NCBI GenBank assembly: GCA_900755095.1
Contig: CAAEFE010000066.1
Location: forward strand, 9,246 to 73,245
Reading direction: 5' to 3'
DNA: 64,000 nt
From: an uncultured Bacteroides sp.
GTDB taxonomy: Bacteria > Bacteroidota > Bacteroidia > Bacteroidales > Bacteroidaceae
Positions 46,760 to 54,010 of the stretch are shown piece after piece. The position numbers were made by a program, and so were the translations under genes. Numbering within the stretch: position 1 is the stretch's first letter; every line of letters starts with the position of its first letter. The notes beneath the pieces are model-generated. The model searched no databases. It saw only the letters and a list, made by a program, of their open reading frames with translations, and was not told the origin of the DNA.

Positions 46760-47083
46760 TTACTTCTTATCAGCCTTCTGACCGTCTTTCTTTGTTTCTT
46801 TTACAAATTCGGCTTCATAACTGAACTTATTAAACCCTGCCTGCAACTTCTTTACATTCGTTTTTTCAGCGTCATACGTAATGGTTACCATTTTCGTTTT
46901 TACTTCGGTCGAAATATCCTTCAGCCCTTTCTCAAAACGCATATTGTCCTTTACTTTCTTTTCGCATTTCTCACAGTGCATCTGCGACACTTTAAATACA
47001 ACAACACGAATATCTTTTGCCAATACAGCTGTTACACTCAAAAGAGCCACCACGCAAGTGGCCATCCATCTTTTTGTTCTCAT
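46760..47083 (-). CDS. Exported HMA-domain metal-binding protein
   Basis: 107 residues: signal-like N-terminus (MATCVVALLSVTAVLAK) and one heavy-metal-associated domain with C37-x2-C40 (MHCEKC) and a βαββαβ pattern, then a Lys-rich tail. Unlike a cytosolic copper chaperone it should be exported, so it may hold copper in the periplasm. It lies 69 bases after the TonB-dependent receptor gene and 97 before copA. Confidence 0.85.
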   Translation of the reverse strand: MRTKRWMATCVVALLSVTAVLAKDIRVVVFKVSQMHCEKCEKKVKDNMRFEKGLKDISTEVKTKMVTITYDAEKTNVKKLQAGFNKFSYEAEFVKETKKDGQKADKK

Positions 47084-47152
47084 TTTTCTTATCAGTTTAA
47101 AATTAATATTCTTTATTATGCAATCGTTTCTTTCATTCGCTATTTCCTGCTT

Positions 47153-49375
47153 TTACTCACTATTTCTAGCTAAGTTAAAACGTATTCCGATATATCCTTT
47201 TGCTCCGTGCACCGGTCCCCAAATCATGGTAGAATCAAAGTTGTTCCCCCAGGGATTTGCCGCATCGATAATCGGATTCTTTTGTTTGAAATTTGTCAGG
47301 TTCTCGCCTCCTAGGTAGATAGACCAACGACGGAAGTAACGGGTCACCTGTAAACTCAACTGTTCAAAACTGCCATAACGACGTTCCCAAGACAACTGTC
47401 CGCCTCCCAACTCATAAGGAGTAGGCATCCTGCCACCGCCATTCAGTTGCAGTGTAGCGTCAAACTGCCATATTCCCAGCGGAGTTTGGTAAGAAGCCGT
47501 AAGTAGTCCTTTATATTTGCTGGTCAGCGGTTTCTCCATTCGTTCACCTTTGTAGGTCGTTTTTGCATCCGTGAGCCGGTAAGCACCTGTCAGAGTGAAT
47601 CCTTTGAAGAAAGGATAACTTGCTTCCACCTGGAACACATGCGAATAAGAGCGTCCATCCAAATTATAGAAAGCTACTTCATGGGGGGTGCTATCCATAT
47701 CCACTATCACTTGTTTCAGGAAATCCGTATAATAGTATTCTGCATTCACATTCAGCGTTTTGCCGAATATAGGGATATAAGTAGAGACGCTGGCACCGTA
47801 GTTCCATGCTTCTTCCATATCCAGGTTCTTTGCTATTTCCACCTTACGACTGCTGGAAAGCAGGTAGTTGTTTTCCGCCAACACATGATTGGTACGGTAC
47901 CCTTTTCCGGCAGAAAGACGGAAATTCACATAATCATTCGGATTGTACTTAAGATGCGCACGCGGAGTCACGAAGAAACCATGTTCGTTACTGTAATCAC
48001 CACGCAGACCGGCCATTACCATCCATTTATCATTCAGATTCAACGTATATTGCACGTAAGCACCGGGAACAGCTTCCTTTTCAAAGGCTTTGAGAGGATT
48101 GTCCGTTGTATTTTCCAAACGGTAATGTTGGTCATAAGCGTCATAATTGAAGCTCAACCCTGCGGAGAAACTATTTTGCGGATTAAATTCCGTTTCAAAC
48201 ATCAGCGAAGCATAGACGTTGGTTTGATCCACATTATACAGTTTGCGTCCATACGTAGCATCCTGATTGTGTAAAGTGGTGGAAAGAATCAAAGCCAGGT
48301 TCGTATTCTTCTCCTTATTAAAGATATAGGCATTCTTGGTGAAGAATTCATAGCGCTCCGTATCGATCCCTACTTTATACAGGTCACCGGAGTGCATTGT
48401 CCCTCCGTGATTGGCCTGTCCGCTGGTACGTGTTTCAGAAAGGGCTTTGATACCTGCCTGGAAAACATAATGGTCGCCCATGTATGCCCACCGGTTCCAC
48501 ACATTATACTGTTCTACCTGCGGAATATCCACAAATCCGTCATCGTTGCCATCATGCGCCTTGGTCTCATTTTCGTAATGCGCCAGCAGAGAAGTGCTCC
48601 ATCGTTTGGAAAGTTTCAATGTAGCGTCCGCATTGGCTTCATATCGGTTGGTAGTGCTTGCAAAAAGATTGGCAGACACCCAATCAGCTTCCGGCAACTG
48701 CGGTTTCTTAAATTCTACGTTTATCTGTCCTGTGATGGCTTCATAACCATTCTTCACCGAAGATGTTCCTTTGGAAACCTGTATACTCTGCATCCACGGA
48801 CCGGGGACATATCCCAATCCATAAGGAGCGGCGGCTCCCCGATAATTCGGGATGTTTTCCGTCAACATCTGCACATAAGTGCCAGACAGCCCCAACAATT
48901 TAATTTGTTTGGCTCCTGTTGCCGCATCGGAATAACTCACATCTACTGAAGGGTTCGTCACAAAACTTTCACCCAGGTTACAACAAGCGGCTCTACTCAA
49001 TTCGGCACTGCTTATCATGTCTTCGTTCATTACGCTACTGCGCAATTTCATCGTTCCCAGTTTACGAGTGACAATATTCACTTCATTCAGTTCCACTCCA
49101 TCACGAAGCACAATATCCAGTTGTTGATTTTTACTGCTCACATGAATCGTGTCGTTCTGAAAACCGATAAAGCTGACAATCAGCATGTGGCTTTTGGAAG
49201 GTTTAGTGATAGAAAAACTACCATCCTCTTTGGTTGTCACTCCTTGTCCTGTATTCATCCAGAACACATTGGCACCCGGAATAGCCTCCCCGGTACTATC
49301 TTTCACTGTTCCCCGTACTTGCGCATATATATTGCCGGCAAATAACAGGAACAGTCCTATTATCATATATTTCAT
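47153..49375 (-). CDS. TonB-dependent receptor of the copper locus
   Basis: 740 residues: signal peptide (FAGNIYAQ), a carboxypeptidase-like regulatory (CNA-B type) domain at ~20-100 (RGTVKDSTGEAIPGANVFW), plug with LRSSVMNEDMISSAELSRAACCNLGESF and VSKGTSSVKNGYEAITGQINVEF, then a 22-strand-type barrel ending IGIRFNLARNSE. It is far shorter than SusC (about 1000) and no SusD follows, so it is not a glycan PUL receptor. The plug CC pair and genetic linkage to HMA and CopA genes suggest a metal or metallophore ligand. Preceded by a palindromic operator candidate. Confidence 0.88.
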   Translation of the reverse strand: MKYMIIGLFLLFAGNIYAQVRGTVKDSTGEAIPGANVFWMNTGQGVTTKEDGSFSITKPSKSHMLIVSFIGFQNDTIHVSSKNQQLDIVLRDGVELNEVNIVTRKLGTMKLRSSVMNEDMISSAELSRAACCNLGESFVTNPSVDVSYSDAATGAKQIKLLGLSGTYVQMLTENIPNYRGAAAPYGLGYVPGPWMQSIQVSKGTSSVKNGYEAITGQINVEFKKPQLPEADWVSANLFASTTNRYEANADATLKLSKRWSTSLLAHYENETKAHDGNDDGFVDIPQVEQYNVWNRWAYMGDHYVFQAGIKALSETRTSGQANHGGTMHSGDLYKVGIDTERYEFFTKNAYIFNKEKNTNLALILSTTLHNQDATYGRKLYNVDQTNVYASLMFETEFNPQNSFSAGLSFNYDAYDQHYRLENTTDNPLKAFEKEAVPGAYVQYTLNLNDKWMVMAGLRGDYSNEHGFFVTPRAHLKYNPNDYVNFRLSAGKGYRTNHVLAENNYLLSSSRKVEIAKNLDMEEAWNYGASVSTYIPIFGKTLNVNAEYYYTDFLKQVIVDMDSTPHEVAFYNLDGRSYSHVFQVEASYPFFKGFTLTGAYRLTDAKTTYKGERMEKPLTSKYKGLLTASYQTPLGIWQFDATLQLNGGGRMPTPYELGGGQLSWERRYGSFEQLSLQVTRYFRRWSIYLGGENLTNFKQKNPIIDAANPWGNNFDSTMIWGPVHGAKGYIGIRFNLARNSE

Positions 49376-49400
49376 TCTTTCTAAAGTTACTTTCGAGATA

Positions 49401-49408
49401 CAAAATTA
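49401..49408 (-). promoter_or_regulatory. -7 element for the receptor/copA locus
   Basis: The minus strand reads TAATTTTG, matching TAnnTTTG, 25 bases ahead of the receptor start. Confidence 0.6.
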
Positions 49409-49420
49409 ATTCATTTCTCA

Positions 49421-49435
49421 TGCAACTTAGTTGCA
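49421..49435. promoter_or_regulatory. 15-bp perfect palindrome, candidate operator
   Basis: TGCAACT-T-AGTTGCA is perfectly symmetric about 49428. It lies just upstream of the -7 element of the receptor gene, over the expected -33 region, where a bound repressor would block RNA polymerase. Confidence 0.55.
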
Positions 49436-49499
49436 TTCAGTGCTGCTTTACTTTCATGTTCTATTGAAAGCAAAGGATTAAATAAGAAAGAAATAGTGG

Positions 49500-49898
49500 C
49501 TAAATAATATAAGTGGAATATAGCGCCAGCTTCTGCCTCGAACAGAGAGGTGGCGGAGAGGTCAGACTATCATATTCTACCGATTTATCCGCATAGGTCG
49601 GAGTCAACAGATAGCAAAAATGCTCACACAAAAGATCGACTACTAAAGCTGATGTTGTCAGTTCAGTAGTATGTTTCATCAAATCGAGCTTATAGATAAT
49701 AGCTGTACAACCCTTATCTTTACAACCTTTTTTTGAATCACAAGTATGAGTCTTTTTACACTTCGGACAGCCTGTATCACAACAGCTCTGCACCGTTTCA
49801 CAACGGACACAGCAATAATGCACAATAGAGACTCCACCTCCTGAATAGATAATCAGGAGAGAAAGGATAAGTGCTGTTATGTAGGCTAGTTTTTTCAT
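49500..49898 (-). CDS. Cys-rich HYC_CC_PP family protein
   Basis: 132 residues from MKKLAYITALIL; an ATG four codons earlier lies inside the -7 element. After a signal/membrane segment comes VHYCCVRC, then CC, CPKC, and repeated Cys/Lys (HTCDSKKGCKDKGC), and later a LTPTYADK and SPPPLC region. The HYCC...CC...PPP pattern defines the Bacteroidetes HYC_CC_PP family, found beside TonB-dependent metal receptors. About thirteen cysteines suggest metal binding. Own promoter TATCTTTG upstream. Confidence 0.8.
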   Translation of the reverse strand: MKKLAYITALILSLLIIYSGGGVSIVHYCCVRCETVQSCCDTGCPKCKKTHTCDSKKGCKDKGCTAIIYKLDLMKHTTELTTSALVVDLLCEHFCYLLTPTYADKSVEYDSLTSPPPLCSRQKLALYSTYII

Positions 49899-49907
49899 TT
49901 CAGAGGA

Positions 49908-49915
49908 CAAAGATA
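49908..49915 (-). promoter_or_regulatory. -7 element for the HYC_CC_PP gene
   Basis: The minus strand reads TATCTTTG, with 9 bases between it and the ATG at 49898. It decides the start codon and gives a very short leader. Confidence 0.65.
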
Positions 49916-50052
49916 AGAATAAAAACAGATTTTCCTATAATTTTTCGTAATTAAGATTCAATCAATCCGATACAGACACATTCTCTTTCCTTTATTTGGC
50001 TATTTTAGAGTCATATCAGCACTATTAACTCTTTTTACTCAACAATAAAACC

Positions 50053-50060
50053 TATCTTTG
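50053..50060 (+). promoter_or_regulatory. -7 element for the metallophosphoesterase gene
   Basis: TATCTTTG matches TAnnTTTG, 34 bases before the ATG. Confidence 0.65.
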
Positions 50061-50094
50061 CCCCAATAAATTCTCTGATTTTTAAGTAAACGCT

Positions 50095-51180
50095 ATGCTT
50101 ACATATTTACTCATCATTATCACTCTTTATCTGGCAGGTAATGCCTACATATTTATCAGAGCAAAGCAAGCTCTGAAAGTTAAATCTCTCGGAGTAAAAA
50201 TATTCCTGACCGTTTTATTCTGGATATGTGCTTTATCCTTTTTCGGCACGATGCTAACTCGTAACCTTGAGATGCCTGTCTTTATCTCCCATTCAATGTA
50301 CACCATTGGAACAAGTTGGTTGATATTTACTCTATACATGGCATTATTCTTGCTTTTGTTTGATATCTTGAAATTATTCAAAGTTGTCTACAAATATAGG
50401 TTCTATCTGTCTTTAGTGTTCACGTTGGGATTGCTGGGATGTGGGGTATATAACTATCATCACCCGGAAACCAATGTAGTCAGCATTTTAACCAATAAAC
50501 GATATGAAGATACTCCCCAAGCAATTAAAATCGTCGCAATCAGCGATGTTCACTTGGGAAATGGTACAGGGAAAGCCGCATTAAAAAAATATGTGGAAAT
50601 GATAAATGCGCAGCATCCCAACCTGATACTGATTAGTGGTGACTTGATTGATAATAGCGTCGTACCTCTTTATACAGAGAATATGGCGGAAGAATTAGCT
50701 AACTTGAAAGCTCCTATGGGTATCTATATGGTTCTCGGCAATCACGAATACATTAGCGGTATCGATGAAAGTATCCGATATATTAAAAGCACTCAAATAC
50801 AATTATTGCGCGATTCAGTAGTTACACTTCCCAACGGCATACAACTGATAGGACGTGATGACCGTCATAACCGCAAGCGTCATTCCCTGCAAGAGTTAAT
50901 GGTGAATATCGATAAAAGCAAACCTATCATTTTATTGGATCATCAACCTTTTGATTTGGAAAAAACGGAAGCTGCCGGCATCGACCTGCAATTCAGTGGG
51001 CATACACACCACGGACAAATATGGCCTATTAATTGGGTGACCGATTATATCTTCGAGCAAAGCCACGGTTATCGCCAATGGGGAAACAGTCACGTGTATG
51101 TATCTTCCGGATTGTCTCTTTGGGGACCACCCTTCAGAATAGGAACGCATAGTGAAATGGTTATTTTCAATTTTCAATGA
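50095..51180 (+). CDS. Membrane-anchored metallophosphoesterase
   Basis: 361 residues. Four N-terminal hydrophobic helices (to ~residue 120) precede a calcineurin-like phosphoesterase domain with D151-x-H153 (ISDVHLGNG), GDLIDN, GNHE and GHTHHGQIWP, the full di-metal set. It resembles YkuE/YaeI-type membrane-associated phosphoesterases, some of which act on lipid head groups (for example UDP-diacylglucosamine). The substrate here is unknown. It has its own promoter. Confidence 0.9.
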   Translation: MLTYLLIIITLYLAGNAYIFIRAKQALKVKSLGVKIFLTVLFWICALSFFGTMLTRNLEMPVFISHSMYTIGTSWLIFTLYMALFLLLFDILKLFKVVYKYRFYLSLVFTLGLLGCGVYNYHHPETNVVSILTNKRYEDTPQAIKIVAISDVHLGNGTGKAALKKYVEMINAQHPNLILISGDLIDNSVVPLYTENMAEELANLKAPMGIYMVLGNHEYISGIDESIRYIKSTQIQLLRDSVVTLPNGIQLIGRDDRHNRKRHSLQELMVNIDKSKPIILLDHQPFDLEKTEAAGIDLQFSGHTHHGQIWPINWVTDYIFEQSHGYRQWGNSHVYVSSGLSLWGPPFRIGTHSEMVIFNFQ

Positions 51181-51231
51181 ATATTATGCAGTTTTGTCAC
51201 ATATGTTACAGTTTCCAAGCAATCTCTGCCC

Positions 51232-51239
51232 TATCTTTG
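51232..51239 (+). promoter_or_regulatory. -7 element for the YecH-like gene
   Basis: TATCTTTG matches TAnnTTTG, 13 bases before the ATG at 51253. Confidence 0.65.
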
Positions 51240-51252
51240 CAGAAAAAAGATT

Positions 51253-51486
51253 ATGGAACAATTACATGCTCATGAAGTCCTCCACATGATGGAAGGAAAT
51301 AGCTACTCGGAATCATCATTGCGGGAAGCAATCATTAAGAAGTTTGGCTCACAGCAACGTTTTTATGCTTGCTCGGCAGAAAACATGGATGTAGATACCC
51401 TTATCGAATTTCTGAAAATGAAAGGGAAATTTATGCCTGCTGAAGATGGATTCACAGTAGATATCACTAAAGTTTGCAAGCATTGA
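51253..51486 (+). CDS. YecH family (DUF2492) small metal-binding-type protein
   Basis: 77 residues. LHAHEVLHMME at the start, FGSQQRFYACSAENMD in the middle and FTVDITKVCKH at the end are the YecH signature: conserved His, Cys and a C-terminal C-x-H. The family is small, cytosolic and of unknown function, with residues suggesting metal binding. Monocistronic with its own -7 element. Confidence 0.88.
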   Translation: MEQLHAHEVLHMMEGNSYSESSLREAIIKKFGSQQRFYACSAENMDVDTLIEFLKMKGKFMPAEDGFTVDITKVCKH

Positions 51487-51574
51487 TTGGCGGATAATAT
51501 CCGCCAATCCCATTTTTGGGGATAAATAGCTGCATTTTTTTCTGTTTTTATTAGCCCGATTCACGAATTTCATC

Positions 51575-51582
51575 TATATTTG
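51575..51582 (+). promoter_or_regulatory. -7 element for the RsiV-like lipoprotein gene
   Basis: TATATTTG matches TAnnTTTG. It lies within the longest reading frame, so translation must begin downstream, at 51625 or 51631. Confidence 0.65.
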
Positions 51583-51624
51583 TCAATAGTGAATGATAAA
51601 ACAAATGTTGAATTTACAGAAAAA

Positions 51625-52482
51625 ATGGGTATGAAAAAACAATATGTCAGTCTGCTTGCAATTATACTTTCGGTAAGCGGCTTTTTGTTTTCTTGTCATG
51701 ACAAGATGAACAAAAACACAGGTGCGTTACAGTTTGATAGCATTCAAGTGAATAAGACAGCTCACCTCTTCAATGATACAGCCAAACCGGCCTGCAATAT
51801 TATTATTAATTTTGCTTATCCGATAAAATCATCGGATGATATGCTGAAAGACAGTCTGAATACTTATTTCATTTCGGCCTGTTTCGGAGATAAATACATC
51901 GGCGAAAAACCGGAAGAAGTTGTAAAGCAATATACCGAGAATTATATCAGCGAATACCGTCGCGATCTCGAGCCTATGTATACCGAAGATGAGAAAGACA
52001 AGGAAGACGAATCTTCCATCGGTGCCTGGTATTCTTATTATAAAGGTATAGAAAGCCATGTGCAACTGTATGATAAAGATCTACTTGTATATCGCATCGA
52101 CTATAACGAATATACCGGAGGTGCACATGGAATTTACATGGCAACTTATTTAAATATGGACCTCACCCTGATGCGTCCGCTCCGCCTCGATGATATTTTT
52201 GTCGGAGACTACAAAGACGCATTGACCGACCTGATCTGGAATCAGCTCATGGCAGATAACAAAGTGACCACTCACGAAGCATTGGAAGATATGGGATATG
52301 CTTCCACCGGGGACATCGCTCCGACAGAAAATTTCTATCTAAGCAAAGAAGGAATCACCTTCTATTATAATGTATACGATATCACTCCTTATTCTATGGG
52401 ACCTGTAAAGGTAACAATCCCATTTGCTATGATGGAACATCTATTAGGCAGTAACCCGATTCTGGGAGAGCTAAAAAATTAA
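51625..52482 (+). CDS. RsiV-like DUF4163/DUF3298 lipoprotein
   Basis: 285 residues from MGMKKQYVSLL. The lipobox is VSGFLFSC. A DUF4163-like region follows (CNIIINFAYPIKSSDDMLKDSLN), then DUF3298 with YTGGAHGIYMATYLNMDL and, near the end, EGITFYYNVYDITPYSMGPVKVTIPF. This domain pair occurs in the extracellular part of RsiV anti-sigma factors and in stand-alone lipoproteins; the GGAHG motif is its lysozyme-binding-like core. No sigma factor is adjacent, so a stand-alone envelope role is likely. Confidence 0.85.
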   Translation: MGMKKQYVSLLAIILSVSGFLFSCHDKMNKNTGALQFDSIQVNKTAHLFNDTAKPACNIIINFAYPIKSSDDMLKDSLNTYFISACFGDKYIGEKPEEVVKQYTENYISEYRRDLEPMYTEDEKDKEDESSIGAWYSYYKGIESHVQLYDKDLLVYRIDYNEYTGGAHGIYMATYLNMDLTLMRPLRLDDIFVGDYKDALTDLIWNQLMADNKVTTHEALEDMGYASTGDIAPTENFYLSKEGITFYYNVYDITPYSMGPVKVTIPFAMMEHLLGSNPILGELKN

Positions 52483-52595
52483 AAATCATAAAAAGCTGAA
52501 CACCAATGAATATCCTGTTGTTATCACTTCCATGTGACAGAATAGGATATTCATCCACATCTATCATTCAAAACTTATAATTCAAAATTCAAACA

Positions 52596-53216
52596 GTGGA
52601 AATCATACTGAAATATTTTCCTGATCTGACGGAAGAGCAGCGCAAACAATTCGCAGCTCTATACGACCTCTACACTGACTGGAATTCAAAAATCAACGTT
52701 ATCTCCCGCAAGGACATTGAGAATTTATATGAGCATCACGTGCTCCATTCATTAGGCATTGCCAAAATCATCCAATTCCGCCCCGGAACCAGCATCATGG
52801 ACTTGGGTACAGGAGGAGGTTTTCCTGGCATTCCTTTAGCAATCCTGTTTCCCGAGGTAAAATTCCACCTCGTAGACAGTATCGGCAAAAAAGTACGTGT
52901 AGCAACCGAAGTGGCAAATGCCATCGGACTGAAAAATGTGACTTTCCGCCATGCCCGTGCAGAAGAGGAGAAACGAACGTTCGACTTTGTTGTCAGCCGT
53001 GCCGTAATGCCTTTGGCGGATTTGATTAAGATTATTAAAAAGAATATCTCTTCGAAACAACAGAATGCATTGCCCAACGGACTTATCTGTCTCAAAGGCG
53101 GTGAACTGGAGCATGAAACAATGCCGTTCAAACATAAAACGGTCATTCATAGCTTGAGCGACAACTTCGAGGAAGAGTTCTTTAAAACAAAAAAAGTGGT
53201 ATATGTTCCGATTTAA
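52596..53216 (+). CDS. rsmG: 16S rRNA (guanine-527 N7)-methyltransferase RsmG
   Basis: 206 residues with a GTG start (VEIILKYFPDLTEEQ). SAM-binding motif DLGTGGGFPG at 69-78, NVISRKDIENLYEHHVLHSL upstream and FDFVVSRAV downstream are diagnostic of RsmG/GidB. It methylates G527 of 16S rRNA in the 530 loop. Followed after 43 bases by the MBL hydrolase gene. Confidence 0.95.
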   Translation: MEIILKYFPDLTEEQRKQFAALYDLYTDWNSKINVISRKDIENLYEHHVLHSLGIAKIIQFRPGTSIMDLGTGGGFPGIPLAILFPEVKFHLVDSIGKKVRVATEVANAIGLKNVTFRHARAEEEKRTFDFVVSRAVMPLADLIKIIKKNISSKQQNALPNGLICLKGGELEHETMPFKHKTVIHSLSDNFEEEFFKTKKVVYVPI

Positions 53217-53259
53217 ACAAGACTATATGTTCTGATAGATGATAAATCATAGAGAAACC

Positions 53260-53898
53260 ATGAAAATAAAAAGATTTGAATTTAATATGTTTCCCGTAAA
53301 TTGCTACGTATTATGGGATGACACTAAAGAAGCAGTCGTAATTGATCCGGGCTGTTTCTATGAAGAAGAAAAGCAGGCACTGAAAAAGTTCATTCTTACC
53401 AATGAACTGAATGTAAAGCATCTGCTGAATACTCATTTACACCTGGATCATATCTTCGGAAATCCGTTCATGCTGAAAGAATTCGGGTTATCGGCAGAAG
53501 CAAACAAAGCAGACGAGTACTGGATTGACGAAGCACCGAAACAAAGCAGAATGTTTGGTTTTCAGTTGCAGGAAGAACCTGTACCACTGGGCAAATACCT
53601 GCATGACGGAGATATCATCACTTTCGGACATACCAAACTGGAAGCAATACACGTGCCCGGACATTCACCCGGCAGCTTGGTGTACTATTGCAAAGAAGAC
53701 AACTGCATGTTCTCCGGTGACGTCCTGTTCCAAGGCAGCATCGGCCGTGCTGATCTCACAGGAGGCAACTTCGATGAACTGATAGAACATATTTGCAGCC
53801 GTTTATTTGTTCTTCCCAACGAAACAGTCGTTTATCCGGGACACGGCGCTCCCACGACTATCGGAATGGAAAAAGCTGAAAACCCATTTTTTAGATAA
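53260..53898 (+). CDS. MBL-fold metallo-hydrolase (glyoxalase II-like)
   Basis: 212 residues from MKIKRFEFNMF; a start 21 bases earlier is less likely. Metal site HLHLDH at 59-64, then HVPGHSPGSLVYY, SGDVLF and YPGHGAPT supply the two-zinc ligands. The family includes glyoxalase II and related thioester hydrolases; the substrate is undefined. It is probably cotranscribed with rsmG and ends just before a long hairpin. Confidence 0.9.
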   Translation: MKIKRFEFNMFPVNCYVLWDDTKEAVVIDPGCFYEEEKQALKKFILTNELNVKHLLNTHLHLDHIFGNPFMLKEFGLSAEANKADEYWIDEAPKQSRMFGFQLQEEPVPLGKYLHDGDIITFGHTKLEAIHVPGHSPGSLVYYCKEDNCMFSGDVLFQGSIGRADLTGGNFDELIEHICSRLFVLPNETVVYPGHGAPTTIGMEKAENPFFR

Positions 53899-53906
53899 TA
53901 AAAAAG

Positions 53907-53991
53907 AAGTATTAAGTATCAGGTATTAGGTATTAACAAGGCTAATCGCCCATTAACCGCAGTAATACTTAATACTTGATACTTAATACTT
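53907..53991. repeat. 29-bp inverted repeat of TATTAAGTATCA-type words upstream of gcvP
   Basis: The left arm 53907-53935 pairs with the right arm 53963-53991 over 29 positions, two of them G·U wobbles in RNA, enclosing a 27-base loop. The outer 15 bases (AAGTATTAAGTATCA) are perfect. The right side continues with further ACTTAATA/ACTTGATT words up to the gcvP start. Confidence 0.85.
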
Positions 53992-54010
53992 AATTTAATA
54001 CTTGATTATT

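Noticed and set aside
47153..49375. SusC-type receptor of a polysaccharide utilisation locus
   Set aside because: The protein is about 740 residues, no SusD or glycoside hydrolase follows, and the neighbours are copper genes.
53899..54010. Possible glycine riboswitch upstream of gcvP
   Set aside because: The sequence is an AT-rich repeat hairpin with none of the conserved glycine-aptamer cores, and the spacer is too short for an aptamer plus expression platform.
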